Assembly (NCBI GenBank): GCA_024291935.2 | Contig: CM044321.1 | Coordinates: 59,452,985-59,516,984, forward strand | Origin: Okapia johnstoni | Lineage: Eukaryota; Chordata; Mammalia; Artiodactyla; Giraffidae | Length of the DNA: 64,000 nucleotides | Reading direction: 5' to 3' | Shown here: piece after piece, positions 1 through 10,952 of the stretch | Position numbering within the stretch: the first letter of the stretch is position 1 | Layout: the number at the start of each line of letters is the position of its first letter | Notes under the pieces: model-generated | The model's database searches: none | Told to the model about the DNA's origin: nothing | The model's input: the letters and a program-made list of their open reading frames with translations, nothing else | Translations under genes and position numbers: made by a program

Positions 1-1625
1 TGTATATGATCTGTGTCCCTATATCCAGAGCTAAATTCAGACTTGGGATATGAAATATTCATTATTTTCTTTCTGTTTTTATTAGAAGAGACGATAAACT
101 TATTGACAGAGTTTGCTCATTTTACAGCCAGTTTTTATCACACACATCCAGAAACAGGAAGATCAGTGTTTTGGAAGAGGTGACGGGAGTCAGTTTCACT
201 TTGATCCATTTGTAAATGTCATAATTTTGTTTTCTGTGTATAATACTTTCCCCATTATGATTTTCAGAACAAATATCTTCCAGAATCTTATTCCATAAGA
301 TCTAAGCAGAACTCAAACCTATGTATTAATCCTTATGAAGAACAATTTCAGCTATTGACGTTGCTTAATTCTGTGATCAGTGTGGAATTGACAGTATACA
401 CAGGCTTGCCAAAAGACTAAAAAATCCCCCTATTCCATCTCCAGCTTCATATTCCTATTGCAGTAAAAGCACCAAAAGAAAAGTCACCAATTTTCTCTAA
501 TTTAGAGTATTGCCTTTCAGACAAAGTTAGTTATAGTTAAAGACCATACTACGGTCTTTAAAAACCAACCTGACAGGTATCGTAAATATCTCAGTTCACG
601 TCCATCACTACTTTCTTTGATTTTCTTCCTCGGATTCCAAAGGGCTTATTAATGTTAACACTAATGATGCTGTCTGACATACTGTTGTGTATATACAGTT
701 GATATACAGTTGACATAAAACAAATGAATGCATTGGGGACATGTGTATATATTTTCAGTGCAGGACAGTCAGGGTTTTGTGTGCCAGGAAGGCTTGAGTG
801 GGCAACTTCCTGCAAATGAACCCCAAACAAGAACTACTTCCATTTTTATTCTGCTTGAGAACCTGTTCTGGCCTAACAGTTAGGTTCACATGCAGAGCTA
901 CTCTCATGGAGGTTCCGGTGAGCTACTGCACAACTGGAATGATGCCTCAGCCCTAGACAGGTTCTGTGATATTATCACTGATGATACAGCCCTTCCTGAT
1001 CTGTGGTCATGGTCACAGAGACCAATCAGAAACCATTAAGATGTTGTGCATGTAGACAGATCAGTCTGATTTTCTTGTCCAGTCTGTCCTACCTTGTGGC
1101 TCTGCCTTCCAAAGAGACTGTGGGATTACTGGTTTTACTCAGAAATACCTATTGCATTCCCTAGCATGGGGCATCTGGGCCAGCCACTGCCAGCTCCTGC
1201 AGCCGTGTGGGAAAGAGCCCTCAAGGCGTCCTCTCTCCTCCTGGGGATGCACTGGTCTCACTCCAGTTAGGAACTGGCTCTCCTGCCTGTGAAGGGCCCT
1301 GGTGCTTGTGGCTCTTCCCAGGCCCCCCGACTCTTCCCAGGCCCCCCGACACTGAGGCTTTCTCTGGGGCAACTGTGTCTTCGTGTTTGAGACACCTGCT
1401 GTGCTCCTGGACCTTCCTCTTAGGGCCGGAGCCATTTAGCATGTAGCTCGCAGGGAACACCAATACAGAGGCTGCAGCCCTGCGAGTGTCATTGTTGACA
1501 GGTCTGGGCCTTGCAGCCACACAGGTGGAGCTGAGCAAGACTGAGAGCTACAAAATGCAGCTGGTATTTGCTCGTTCCACATTTTGTCAGCTGCCCAGAC
1601 AAGGTATTCTTGGCTTATCACCAAA
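1..1625. other. Unique intronic/intergenic sequence
   Basis: No gene or clear repeat is recognised. The stretch is AT-rich to about 1.1 kb and then more GC-rich. The open frames at 1139-1538 overlap on both strands, start nowhere convincing and resemble no family I know. A perfect 19-bp tandem duplication lies at 1312-1349. Confidence 0.5.
1312..1349. repeat. Perfect 19-bp tandem duplication
   Basis: The unit CTCTTCCCAGGCCCCCCGA occurs at 1312-1330 and again immediately at 1331-1349 with no mismatch. It looks like a simple slippage duplication in C-rich DNA. Confidence 0.9.
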
Positions 1626-1629
1626 CAGG

Positions 1630-1735
1630 AAAACTTGCTACTCAAGAGTGTGGTCCACAGACCCCTGCATCAGCATCACTTTGTTAGAAATGTAAAATCC
1701 CAGACCCCACCCCTGAACTCCTAAGCCAAGTGAGT
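1630..1735 (-). mobile_element. MER5A-like hAT MITE remnant
   Basis: Read on the minus strand, the segment follows the MER5A pattern: a run resembling CTTGGCTTAGGAGTTC, then GGGGTGGGGTCTGGGATT, then TTTCTAACAAAGTGATGCTGATGC and a terminal GGACCACACT motif. MER5A is an old non-autonomous hAT-Charlie element shared by placental mammals. The call rests on remembered consensus. Confidence 0.6.
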
Positions 1736-1987
1736 TGTTTGTACTTATATTTTGCAGAGCACTGATCTAGCCCATCCCCCCAATAAATAAGATTGCTCTT
1801 AATCATCCCTGATTGAGGTGGTTGATCCAAGTTCCTTACTTTCAGAGGCTAACTTTTAATGGTACACTCAGTGGGCTCTAGGATTTGTATAATTATAACA
1901 TCTAGATAAAGTTATCCACTTAATATTTAAGTTGTTTTATGGATAATTTAAAAGAAGAGAATTTTATTCCTCCTCCAAGAATAGTGT

Positions 1988-2240
1988 TTTTTTTTAATTT
2001 AATGTTTTATTTTTTGGCTGTGCTGGGTTTTCATTGCTGCGTGTGGGCTATCTCTAGTTGTGGTGAACAGTGGCTCCTCTCTCCTTGTGGAGCACCAACT
2101 CTAAGGTGCACGTTTGGGTGGCTGTGGCACACGGGCTTAGTTGCCCCGCAGCATGTGGGATCTTTCCAAACTAGGGATCAAACCCATGTCCCCTGCATTG
2201 GCAGGCAGATTCTTAACCACTGGGCCACCAAGGGAAGTTC
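1988..2240 (-). mobile_element. CHR-type tRNA-derived SINE
   Basis: In minus orientation it begins with the CHR head (the + strand shows its complement, GGGCCACCAAGGGAAGTTC, at the right edge). An internal B-box-like segment follows, and it ends in a T-rich stretch at 1987-2010 that is the complement of an A-rich tail. CHR SINEs are restricted to cetartiodactyls (whales, hippos and ruminants). Confidence 0.8.
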
Positions 2241-2242
2241 TA

Positions 2243-2950
2243 AGAGTAGTTTATTTTAAAACACAGAACCTATTCTTTATCAGGCTAGCTAGAGGTATTT
2301 GTTTGGGGTTCTTTTGAGAAGCAAGTCACAGCTTTATATATATGATCATGGAATTAGCAAACGAAACCTGAGATGAATGAACCTATTGGAGCTGAAATTG
2401 TGAGTGCACTTTGAACATTAGTTAGTTGATGGTGTGGAGTCTATATATTCAGAGTCCTCTGAGTGGGAACCTGAAAAACTAGACAGTATTACTGTTTGAC
2501 AGTTGATAAGAGAAAAGCAATAGCCAAAGATACTCATCAGGAAATCAGAGTCTGAGTTCAATATCCCATATGGACAACTCCTCTGATGGTCTGTTACACA
2601 GACATCCGTTTCCAAAAAAAATGTTGTGTAGTCCTTCTGGCTTCAAAGATAAGTTTTAATTGTGTGATTTCAGCTACATAAAAGGTGGCAATTTCTAGCC
2701 AGGATATGAAAGAAAAACGGAGGCAGGGTTCTCATGATCAAATTTTCCCTGAAAGGCTGAAGTGACACTTCAGGGACATCTGGTCTACCATGGTTGTCAG
2801 GAACCCCCTCCCCCCCATCCCAAGGGAGGGAACAAAAGTGAATAGCTGCCATTACACATTCCCCTAGCATGCCAGGTGCTTTTCTCACCAAAAGAAAAAA
2901 ACTCAGAATGCTACCATCCAGAAACAAGTCATAATTTGGTGTCTGCCTTT
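2243..2950. other. Unique sequence, nothing recognised
   Basis: The short open frames here are unremarkable and no repeat family is evident. A C-rich patch lies near 2805-2820. Confidence 0.4.
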
Positions 2951-2959
2951 ACAGATTTT

Positions 2960-3400
2960 TTCTGGGCATCTATATTCCTATATATATGTATATTATTACC
3001 AAAAGTAGTATTGGAGAGTTTTATAGCCTGATTTTCTCACTAAGCATATTGTGAGCTTTCTTTATATACCAAACGTACTTCTGTAATAGTTTAACTGTAC
3101 AGTATTCCACTGTATTTCTTTCTGCACCAAACTTCATTCACTGGTATACTATTGTTGGTCCTCTTCTCTTTTTCACTATTATAATCAGCATTAGCAGGAA
3201 TATTTTTATACCACAAGTTTATGCATATCCTTCATTATTTCCTTGGGATAAATTCCTACAAGTGAAATTGTCAAATATTTACTTTTTAAAACTTCTGATC
3301 TCTCTTGCTGGGTTATCCTCCAAAAGAACTGTTTCACTGTCCTGTGGGCATGGATTTGAGTGCCAGGGTCTTATAAAAATTGAGATTTTATGCACAAAAA
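2960..3400 (-). mobile_element. Old L1M-type 3' end remnant
   Basis: The + strand reads like the complement of an ancient L1 3' region. It contains a phrase close to GGGATAAATTCCTACAAGTG followed by GAAATTGTCAAATATTTAC, a recurrent signature of old L1M tails. It is strongly diverged and its boundaries are approximate. Confidence 0.45.
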
Positions 3401-3439
3401 ACTGTATAGATGGCTACTCACACACACTATACACACATG

Positions 3440-3868
3440 TATACAATAAGGATGGGCAAAAGTGCTCTAAAGAGTAGATGGTAAACAAGGAGACTCAGCT
3501 TTTGGAGGCCCATAAGTTGGAGTCTGTTCTGTGGTTCTCATTAAATGTATGGTATTGATTACACACCCGCTCCAACCTCAGGCATCATTAACAATACCCA
3601 AACGCCATCAGTACCCTGCACAGGCTTCATGAAAAGTTAATTTCCCTCCAGTAGCCAATTTCTATCTTTATTCAACATCAAAATTGTTGTCGTTAACCTT
3701 TGAGGGGATAACAGGTTGGGAATATTCAGGGAATGGTACGTAAAAAGCCAGGTCATAGCCACTAAAGATTATAATCAGAATTGACCAAGAAAGCAAAGAG
3801 GATCCCATTAGTCCTTCTTTCTTTCTTCTTTGTAAACCTTCTCTCCTTCCTCCAGATTTGTTGTGAAA
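3440..3868. other. Unique sequence, nothing recognised
   Basis: A short CA-rich patch occurs near 3418-3442. No gene or repeat family can be supported. Confidence 0.4.
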
Positions 3869-3870
3869 AC

Positions 3871-4066
3871 ATTAGTCGCTCAGGTATGTCCAACTGTTTG
3901 TAACCCTGTGAACTGTAGCCCACCAGGCTTCTCTGTCCATGGGATTCTCCAGGCAAGAATACTGGAACGGGTTGCCATTCCCTTCTCCAGGGCATCTGCC
4001 TGACTCAGGGATCAAACCTGGAACTCCTGCATTATAGGCACCGTTTGAGCCACCAGGGAAGCCCCT
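3871..4066 (-). mobile_element. Bov-tA SINE
   Basis: The + strand shows the complement of the whole SINE: the BovB-derived part (ACTGTAGCCCACCAGGCTTC, then GGGATTCTCCAGGCAAGAAT) followed by the tRNA-like head ending GCCACCAGGGAAGCCCC. Open frames over it are typical SINE shadows and not a gene. Confidence 0.95.
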
Positions 4067-4069
4067 CAC

Positions 4070-5388
4070 ATTTGTTAAACTTTCAAATTTTGTGCAATAC
4101 ACTGGTTATGGAAGAGAAGAAACATTTTACCTGCTCTCCCCGTTTTATCTCACTCTGACATCTGACATTATCATTTATATCAGAAGGGAGTGAAGCTGAG
4201 CTATGCAACCAATGCCTGAAGGACTTCTCTTTCCTTCTGTGTAACAAGAATAATTGTGAGAAGTCTTTCTTTTGTCTGTTGCTGGGACAATGGGCTTCCT
4301 CTGTGATTCCATCTTTAATATTCCACTGCCACAGGCTTGAACATAGTGAGGCTAAAATGTGTGGGTCATAGATAACCTAGACTTAGAAGCCAGAGGTCTT
4401 TCTATAGGCTGGCGTGTTTAGAGGGGCTCCCTATCAGTTGCATCATAACACTTTCTGCTGTCTGTTGAGAACTCTCTATGAACCTCCTGTTACAGTGAGT
4501 AGGAATTTTTCACAGTCACCTGCTCAGGTATAAAAGTGGAACTGCCGTATGGCTCTGTAATAGAGCTGAACTTCATTCCTGAGCCTCTGCCCTCACCCCC
4601 TGGCAAGGGAAGGCACAGTCTGCGCTGGGGGCCCCACCCCCGCAGGGCTCAGCCTGGGAGTTGAGTACATGATCCATCCTGAGAAAGCTTCTGGCATCCA
4701 GGCTTGGGTCCCGTCCCTTCCGGTCTTCTCCCTCCCACCAGGAGCCCAAACGTGACATCTTCTGAGGGGGAAAAGCCACCCCCATAGCACCACATGTTCT
4801 TCACTCCCGATTCACAAGGTGAACCCCCTGCTCTAGGTTGTTTGCCTTTTTTGGCTCAGAAAGCCTCTTCTGTCTCCAACCCCCCAATCCTCACAGTAGA
4901 GAGCCTTGCACTTCCAGACTGTTTCCTCTGCTGTGGTTGGAAAACAACCTAAATTCAGAAGCTTGATGAATGAGTCCATCAGCCCCCATGCTCCCTGAAG
5001 CAAGGAACAGCCCGGAATCTGCAGGTAGAGGGGTACAGGCAATAAGAAAACGGAGGGAGAGGGAAATTTCAGTTATTATCTCTGCAGTTCATCCCCTAGA
5101 GCATCCTGAACTTACCACCTCCCATTTTCTGTTTTTCTTATATTGCTCACGTGTGAGCGTCTTGCTTCCTTAATTAGGTTGTGAGCTTGGGAAGGGACTC
5201 TGTCTCTGCCTGCTTTGCAGTCCTTGGGCCCATCAGTAGGAGAGGGAACTTCAGAGCTGGGGAGAGCCCATGGGAGTTGGGGCATGTTTATTCTCTTTCT
5301 AGACCTGCCGTTGGCTAACTGGTCAACTTGGGCAAATCATCTGACCTCACCTGAAACATGGGGGGCGGGGCAAACTGAATGCCTCCTG
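4070..5388. other. Unique sequence with possible L2/MIR trace
   Basis: No gene is supported. 5130-5220 carries a phrase (GGTTGTGAGCTTGGGAAGGG) reminiscent of L2/MIR 3' ends, too diverged to assign. 4570-4800 is moderately GC-rich with overlapping non-coding open frames on both frames of the minus strand. Confidence 0.4.
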
Positions 5389-5390
5389 CA

Positions 5391-5496
5391 TCTTTTTTTT
5401 TGGCCACACAGCATGGCCTGTGGGATCATAGGCTAACTGCACCCTATGCATTGAGAACATGGAGTCTTAACCACTGGACCACCAGGGATGTTCCTC
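5391..5496 (-). mobile_element. CHR-2-type SINE, short copy
   Basis: A T-run at 5392-5401 is followed by GGCCACACAGCATGGCCTGT and, at the right edge, TTAACCACTGGACCACCAGG. This is the complement of a CHR SINE head with a truncated body and an A tail. Confidence 0.85.
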
Positions 5497-5499
5497 CCC

Positions 5500-6238
5500 C
5501 ACCTTTAATTTTTGAGTTGCACCCAGGAGGCTTGTTCTTCCAATGGGCTGTAACGTACATATTTTCCTAAGGAAACTTGGAAACAACGACTGGGGTACAT
5601 CAATATCCTATTCAAGCTGGCAAAGCTTTTGAATGTTTCACTGAATTTTAGGGCAAAAAATAGATAAAAGAGTCCACAGGCTCCATTTCCCATATTGCTA
5701 GTTTGATCACAAGCAAAACCAGATTTAATCACTGATTTTCCTAAGACCATCCACAATGTCTTTTATACACATGTCCATAGTATTTTTTCTCTAAGACTTG
5801 TAATGAGTAATGATGGCCTGTCTCATTTCTCAACATCCTGCCAGACAAATCCTTTTTAGAATAAATCTTAATTACTGTAATTGTGAGGGTTCCTCCTGCT
5901 AGCTCCATCGTAAGACTGAGCGGTCTTGGTGAACAAATCCTGGGGATAGGTTTGGTTAGTATCCTCCTCTTTTGTCTGTTTGGCTTTGATGGATACACCT
6001 TACTTCTTAAAACAAGGTTAACCCTCCAATTGTGTTGTTGGCAGGCCCTGCTGCCTCACCTCCAAATATTCAGAATTTTATTGAGGTCCTGGCACTCTCA
6101 GGGGGACTGTGCCACTGATGGAAATGACAAGATACAATGTGTTTTAGAAAAAAATGGTAGTTACTGAGTAGAGTGATTGTGTGTAAAATACTAGAGACTC
6201 TGCCGTCATTCTGATCAGCATAATTTTTATACATAAAG
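5500..6238. other. Unique sequence, nothing recognised
   Basis: Open frames on both strands are short and unlike known proteins. No repeat is recognised. Confidence 0.4.
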
Positions 6239-6239
6239 G

Positions 6240-6385
6240 GTCTGCTACTGCTAAGTTGCTTCAGTCGTGTCTGACTCTGTGTGACCCCATAGACAGCAGC
6301 CCACCAGGCTCCCTCGTCCCTGGGATTCTCCAGGCAAGAATACTGGAGTGGGTCGCCATTTCCTTCTCCAACGCATGAAAGTGAA
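6240..6385 (-). mobile_element. Bov-A monomer SINE
   Basis: This is the complement of the BovB-tail-derived Bov-A unit: GCTAAGTTGCTTCAGTCGTG, then CCCACCAGGCTCCCTCGTCC, then CCATTTCCTTCTCCAACGCA. It lacks the tRNA-like head found in Bov-tA. Confidence 0.9.
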
Positions 6386-6411
6386 GTTGTTGGAGTTGCT
6401 TGAACACCCCT

Positions 6412-6562
6412 TTGTTTTTTTGTTTTGTTTTTTAATATTTATTTGGCTGCACTGGGTCTTTGTTGTGGGATGTGGAATTCAGTTCCCTGACTAGGGATCG
6501 AACCTAGGCCCCCTGCATTGGGAGTACAGAGTCTTAGTCCCTGGACCACCAGGGAAGCCCCC
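6412..6562 (-). mobile_element. CHR-2-type SINE
   Basis: A T-rich left edge is followed by ATTTGGCTGCACTGGGTCTT and then GGGATCGAACCTAGGCCCCC (complement of a tRNA B box). It ends with CCACCAGGGAAGCCCC, the complemented head of a CHR SINE. Confidence 0.85.
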
Positions 6563-7156
6563 TGAGTACATTGCTAAGCATTGGATGTTAGTGTGCATCA
6601 GACCTGTCTTACCTTCTCATAAACTTGCAAAATCATTAAGTCCTCAGGACTTGGATAACTATGCCAGATATGTTTAAGTGTTTTTAGCTGAATTAAAGCT
6701 TCTCGGATTAATCACATATCAACTTCCCGGCCCTTTTCCAGAATTGCGGTCAAGCAGTGTCGGAATTTAAAATGACTTGGTCCTTCCTGGCTGGTGAGTG
6801 TCTGGCCTTTGCTTCTCCCTCCTCTCCCCATCTGGAGGTTTGTCTCACAGCAAAGCTTAGGAATACCTTTAAAGTCAAGTGGACATCACATTTCCACATG
6901 AAAAAACATGCAGTGTGTCTAAAGCATCTGCCTTGCTTTCTATATTATTTCTTTCTTAATAGTTTTAGAATGAGCTTAAGAATACAAATCACATGTTCAG
7001 ATTCCTGACATTGTTTTTGCAACATATGATGAAAATTGAGAGTGGTCAAATACAGTAACAGCAAAGCCATACCTCTTACAAAAGCCCAAGGATCAGAAAG
7101 ATGCCCTAGTGTTTTCCTCTGTCAAAGGAAAACAGAGGTTTTGTTTTCTCCAGCCT
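6563..7156. other. Unique sequence, nothing recognised
   Basis: AT-rich single-copy sequence. The 83-residue open frame starting near 6757 resembles no family I know and has no context supporting it. Confidence 0.4.
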
Positions 7157-7157
7157 G

Positions 7158-7346
7158 TATGAGTGCATGCTGAGTCATGTTCGACTCTTTGCGACCCTAT
7201 GGACAGTAGCCAGGCTCCTCTGTCCATTGAATTTTCCAGGCAAGAATACTGGAGTGGGTTGCCATTTCCTTCTCCAGGGGATCTTCCCAACCCAGGGATC
7301 GAACTCGAGTCTCCTGTATTGGTAGATGGATTCTCTACTACTGTGC
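7158..7346 (-). mobile_element. Bov-tA SINE
   Basis: This is the complement of Bov-tA. The BovB-derived tail lies at the left, with CCAGGCTCCTCTGTCCATTG, and the complemented tRNA-like B box, GGGATCGAACTCGAGTCTCC, at the right. It abuts the local duplication that begins at 7351. Confidence 0.9.
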
Positions 7347-7350
7347 AATC

Positions 7351-7490
7351 CTCCTGCTTTCTGACTTAATCTTACTTCACCCATCAGTCTATGCCCTAGG
7401 TGTGTGCATCCTACATACCTGATGCACCATTTTCCATGGGTTTTCTGTCACTTGGTCATGTGTGTCTGGTCGATAGACTAGGTAGTCTAG
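7351..7490 (+). repeat. Copy 1 of a local direct duplication
   Basis: This 140-bp segment aligns without gaps to 8291-8430 at a constant offset of 940 bases. I counted 17 mismatches by eye, about 88% identity. It is not part of any SINE or LINE I recognise. A Bov-tA ends just before this copy and another lies just after it. Confidence 0.85.
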
Positions 7491-7514
7491 CCTGTACTCC
7501 ATTCTTCAATTACA

Positions 7515-7738
7515 GGAAAGTCGGTGATGCTAGTGATAAAGAATCTGCCTGCCACTGTAGGAGACATAAGAGATGCAGGTTCGATCCCTGGGTCTGGAAG
7601 ATCCTTGGACAAGGGCATTGCAACCCACTCCAGTATTCTTGCCTAGAGAATCTCATGGACAGAGGAGGCTGGTGGGCTGTAGTCCATAGGATCTCAAAGA
7701 GTGGGACACCACTGAAGCGACTTAGCATGCACGCATGC
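7515..7738 (+). mobile_element. Bov-tA SINE
   Basis: Sense orientation. The tRNA-like head includes GATAAAGAATCTGCCTGCC and B box GGTTCGATCCCTGGGTCTGG. The BovB-like part follows with CAACCCACTCCAGTATTCTT, ending near ACTGAAGCGACTTAGCATGC. Confidence 0.92.
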
Positions 7739-7739
7739 T

Positions 7740-8290
7740 CTGTGAATTTAGGCTGAGAGAGGAGAAGCATTTTGTCTATATTTTGAATGCATTTTGGATC
7801 CCCTATGTTAAGTATTCTATATGTACCTCATTGCCACCAGATTGCCACTATTGCCAACCCTGTGTCTCGTTTTGACTGTATTTTGGGGCTGGCACTGGGA
7901 CCAGTCTTATTCCCTTCACAGCTCAAAGTTACAGGCCAACCAAAGGCTTTGTCAAAATCATAAAAGTACTAAGAATTGAGAATGTCTGGGGCTTTAAGTG
8001 TTGTCAGAGACAAAGGGGGTTGCTTCAATTTTTAATTAATTCAGAGGTTCGAAGAACTGGCTTTAAGAAAAACTGTGAAAGATAAAAAAAAAAAAAAGAG
8101 CTGAAGGCAGGTTATTCATTACATTTCGGATGAATAGATTCTCCCAGGAAAGAATTTGGAAGCCCCTTTCTGGCAGCTTTTATTTCTGGCATTCAGGAAA
8201 GAGCAGGCAGCTTAGTGGTGAGAGGTTGGCCCCCTGTGGGACTTTAACGCAGCGGGTTTTGTGTTCCTTGTCATTCTGGAGTCTCATTCC
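7740..8290. other. Unique sequence between duplication copies
   Basis: No gene or repeat family is supported. A poly-A tract of 14 bases at about 8083-8096 has no recognisable element in front of it. Confidence 0.4.
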
Positions 8291-8430
8291 CTCCTGCTTT
8301 CTGACCTAATCTTACTTTACACATCAGTCTATGCCCTGGGTGTGTGGATCCTACATACCTGATCCATCGTTTTCTGTGGGTTTTCTGCCACTTGGTCATA
8401 TGTGTCTGGTCAATAGATTAGGTATCCAAG
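8291..8430 (+). repeat. Copy 2 of a local direct duplication
   Basis: Ungapped match to 7351-7490 with about 88% identity by eye. Both copies share CTCCTGCTTTCTGAC at the left and TGTGTCTGGT near the right edge. Similarity fades after about 8432. Confidence 0.85.
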
Positions 8431-8764
8431 CCCTTGAACTGTTGGGTGCCTCAGAGTGGGGCTTTAGAAATGCAAATAAGTTTATTCAACCTCCTGCATT
8501 TGAGTTTGGAGGGACTCTAACTAAAATCCAGAGCCGAGTTCCCTGAAGCAAGCAGCTTGCAGCAGCTAGAGGGGCCCTTGTTCAGACTCTGTTGGCCTCC
8601 TGAGCTGTTTGGGGGCCCTGTGGGTCTTAGGGCCCTGGAATGGTCCAGGACAGTTTATTTAAGTGATGGTAGTGGTTATGGCTGTTGCCTTGGAAACCCC
8701 TGCGGTACCCACATTGAACATGAGTTTGTGTAGTGAAGTGTCTATTGCATTTAGGTACCTGACT

Positions 8765-8910
8765 TCATCTTATTTATTTGTTTGTTTATTGTCTATCTCC
8801 CCCACTAACTAGATGATAAGTTCTATGAAGGCAGAGACTGTTTTATTCACCACTGTATCCGACACTTCCGGCAGATAGTAGGTTCTCGATAAACATTCCT
8901 TGATTAAATA
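8765..8910 (+). mobile_element. L2/MIR-type 3' end remnant
   Basis: It carries the characteristic order of an L2 3' end: a segment like AACTAGATGATAAGTTCTAT, then GAAGGCAGAGACTGTTTTAT, then a CACTGTATCC phrase, then AGATAGTAGGTTCTCGATAA and a final TTGATTAAA. L2 is an ancient mammalian LINE. Confidence 0.65.
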
Positions 8911-8926
8911 AGTCGTTGCCGTGCAT

Positions 8927-9150
8927 GCATGCATGCTCCGTCACTTCAGTCATGTCTGACTGATTGTGACACTATGAACTGTAGCCCACCAGGCTCCTCT
9001 GTCCATGGGGATTCTCCAGGCAGCAATACTGGAGAAGGTTTCCATGCCTTCCTCCAGGGGATCTTCCCAACCCAGGGATCAAACCCATGTCTCCTGTGGC
9101 TCATGCATCGTAGGCGGGTTCTTTACCGCTGAACCACCAGGGAAGCCCAA
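8927..9150 (-). mobile_element. Bov-tA SINE
   Basis: A GCATGCAT repeat at the left edge is followed by complemented Bov-tA, with ACTGTAGCCCACCAGGCTCC, GGGATCAAACCCATGTCTCC and the head complement CCACCAGGGAAGCCC. The head carries a small internal expansion near 9100. Confidence 0.92.
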
Positions 9151-9720
9151 GTCATTGTCACAGAATTGCAGACTGTCAGTGATAAATGGTGGATAAAGCA
9201 ACAAGAGACATTAATCATTGCCCAGAAATTCTAGAAAGGGGTGTCTGACCTTGTCATGTCCTGAGCCTTGGCCAGGCATTCATTCCCTTTGGAACAGGTG
9301 ATCTGGACCTTCAATTTAACATACCTGCTATTAGGAGGTCAGTGTCTTAAGGACACACCAGTTTGTCAGTTCTGCAAGGAGGGCCAGTCTGGCGGACACC
9401 AGACAGCGGGGGACAGTGCAGGCAAGGCTGGCGTGAAGCCTTGGGATGCAGAGCATGGCAGTGAGGGGTCCCGGCACAGGCAGCATTAAGATAACCCAGT
9501 GGGAGGACCAGCATCAGGTCATCTGTCAACAAGCAGGAGGACTTGGTCCCCTCCCTGTTCCTCCACCAGACTCACAGGTCAGAGATTGCCAGAAGCTGCC
9601 CAGGCACACGGGTCAGTCCATTCATGGCTAAATCACATTTCCTGATGGAGCCCAGCCAGGCAGGCTGAGGTTCAGGGCAGAATGATCATAAGGTTGGTGG
9701 GCTCAAGAGGCAAGAAAAAG
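9151..9720. other. Unique sequence, nothing recognised
   Basis: Single-copy, moderately GC-rich sequence. The overlapping short open frames on both strands are not supported as genes. Confidence 0.4.
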
Positions 9721-9721
9721 T

Positions 9722-9840
9722 GGGACTTCCCTGGCAGTCCAGTGGTTAGGACTCCGCGCTTCTGCTGCAGGGGGCACAGGTTTGATCCCTAGTCAGGGAG
9801 CCAAGGTCCCACAAGCTGTGTGGTGTGGCCAAAATAAGTC
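9722..9840 (+). mobile_element. CHR-2 SINE
   Basis: The sense head GGGACTTCCCTGGCAGTCCA is followed by GTGGTTAGGACTCCGCGCTT, a B-box-like GGTTTGATCCCTAGTCAGGG and the tail phrase GTGTGGTGTGGCCAAAATAA. It is nearly full length. Confidence 0.92.
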
Positions 9841-9864
9841 AATTTATTTAAGAATAAAAGAGGC

Positions 9865-9998
9865 AAGGTGACTTTCCTAGCAGTCCAGTTAAGACTCCAC
9901 TCTTCCATGGCAGGGGCTGTAGGTTTGATCCCTGGATGGGGAACTAAGATCCCATAAGCCATATGGTATGCACCCCCCACAAAAAAATTTAAAAAATT
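9865..9998 (+). mobile_element. CHR-2 SINE, second copy in tandem
   Basis: A second sense CHR-2 begins 25 bases after the previous one, with CCTAGCAGTCCAGTTAAGAC, GGTTTGATCCCTGGATGGGG and an A-rich tail. It is more diverged than its neighbour, so it is a separate insertion or an old duplicate. Confidence 0.88.
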
Positions 9999-10214
9999 AA
10001 AAGGGGCAAGAAAAAGCACATGTTGAGGAACATAGAGACCCAGTTCTTCCTCAGCCTAATGGCCTTTGGCAAGTCAGTTAACATTTCATCTGCAAGATGG
10101 AGAGAAAGGATATACCTTTGATCTTGGGGCCTGGGTTTCCAGCCAGAGATTGAGGCCAGTTCGCAGTGGTAACAGCACCACATCCTAGTCACTAGACCAG
10201 TGGTCAGTGACAAG

Positions 10215-10800
10215 GGCCCTGGCCCTTTGGCTTTGCAGGAAAGAATTCCCACAAAGACAGAAAGTAGTGAAGCTAGTAAAGTATTAAGAGGGAAAAGAGT
10301 ACAGTACATGTGAATAGACACACAGGCAGACTCAGGGAGAGAGAGTCGCTGAATTCGTGGCAGTTTGAATTAGTTTTATGGGATATTTCTTCTGGGTTTC
10401 CTTCAGCTGGTCATTTTGATTTGCCTGGTTCACGGTTCATGTTTGGTCTATCTCAGGATGCTCCCATGTGTGCACACACATCTCTTAGCCAAGATGGATT
10501 TTACTGAAGAGGCATATGGGTGGAGAACATCCCTTGGCATCACTCCCGTTTGGCCTCCAGGGAGCCTTTTCTGCTCATGCGTGTCAGGGAGGTCTCCTGA
10601 CTTCTAGAAAAGAAACATGTGATCCGGGCAGGGCCCAGCCTCCTCCCTTAAAGGTCTTGCTCTTCTTGTCTTTGAGTTTTGATCCACAGGGAATGAATCT
10701 CCAATCACTTTACCCCAGGGCTGGGAGGTGGGAGGGTTGCGGGTAGGGAGCATCTACCTCCTGCCTCACCTTTATCATGGTAGTGTTTTAAAAATTGGTT
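10215..10800 (-). mobile_element. Possible ruminant LTR remnant
   Basis: The phrases AAGAATTCCCACAAAGACAG and GTAAAGTATTAAGAGGGAAA resemble what I remember of antisense ruminant endogenous-retrovirus LTRs. No internal retroviral genes, paired LTR or target duplication are visible. Treat as a lead only. Confidence 0.3.
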
Positions 10801-10801
10801 G

Positions 10802-10952
10802 GTTGGTTTAGTTGCTAAGTCGTGTCCCACTCTTGCAACCCCATGGACTGTAGCCCGCCAGGCTCCTCTGTCCATGGGATTTCCCAGGCAAGAAAACTGG
10901 AGTGGGTTCTTTCTCCAGGGAATCTTCCTGACTCAGGGATCAAACCCAAGTA
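10802..10952 (-). mobile_element. Bov-tA SINE, truncated head
   Basis: Complemented Bov-tA from TTTAGTTGCTAAGTCGTGTC through CCGCCAGGCTCCTCTGTCCA to GACTCAGGGATCAAACCCA. The tRNA-like head beyond the B box is missing. Confidence 0.88.

Noticed and set aside
3762..4102. Open frames such as PWRREWQPVPVFLPGESHGQ, recurring across the window
   Set aside because: These are translations of the BovB-derived part of Bov-tA SINEs. They recur at every SINE in one of a few frames and are not genes.
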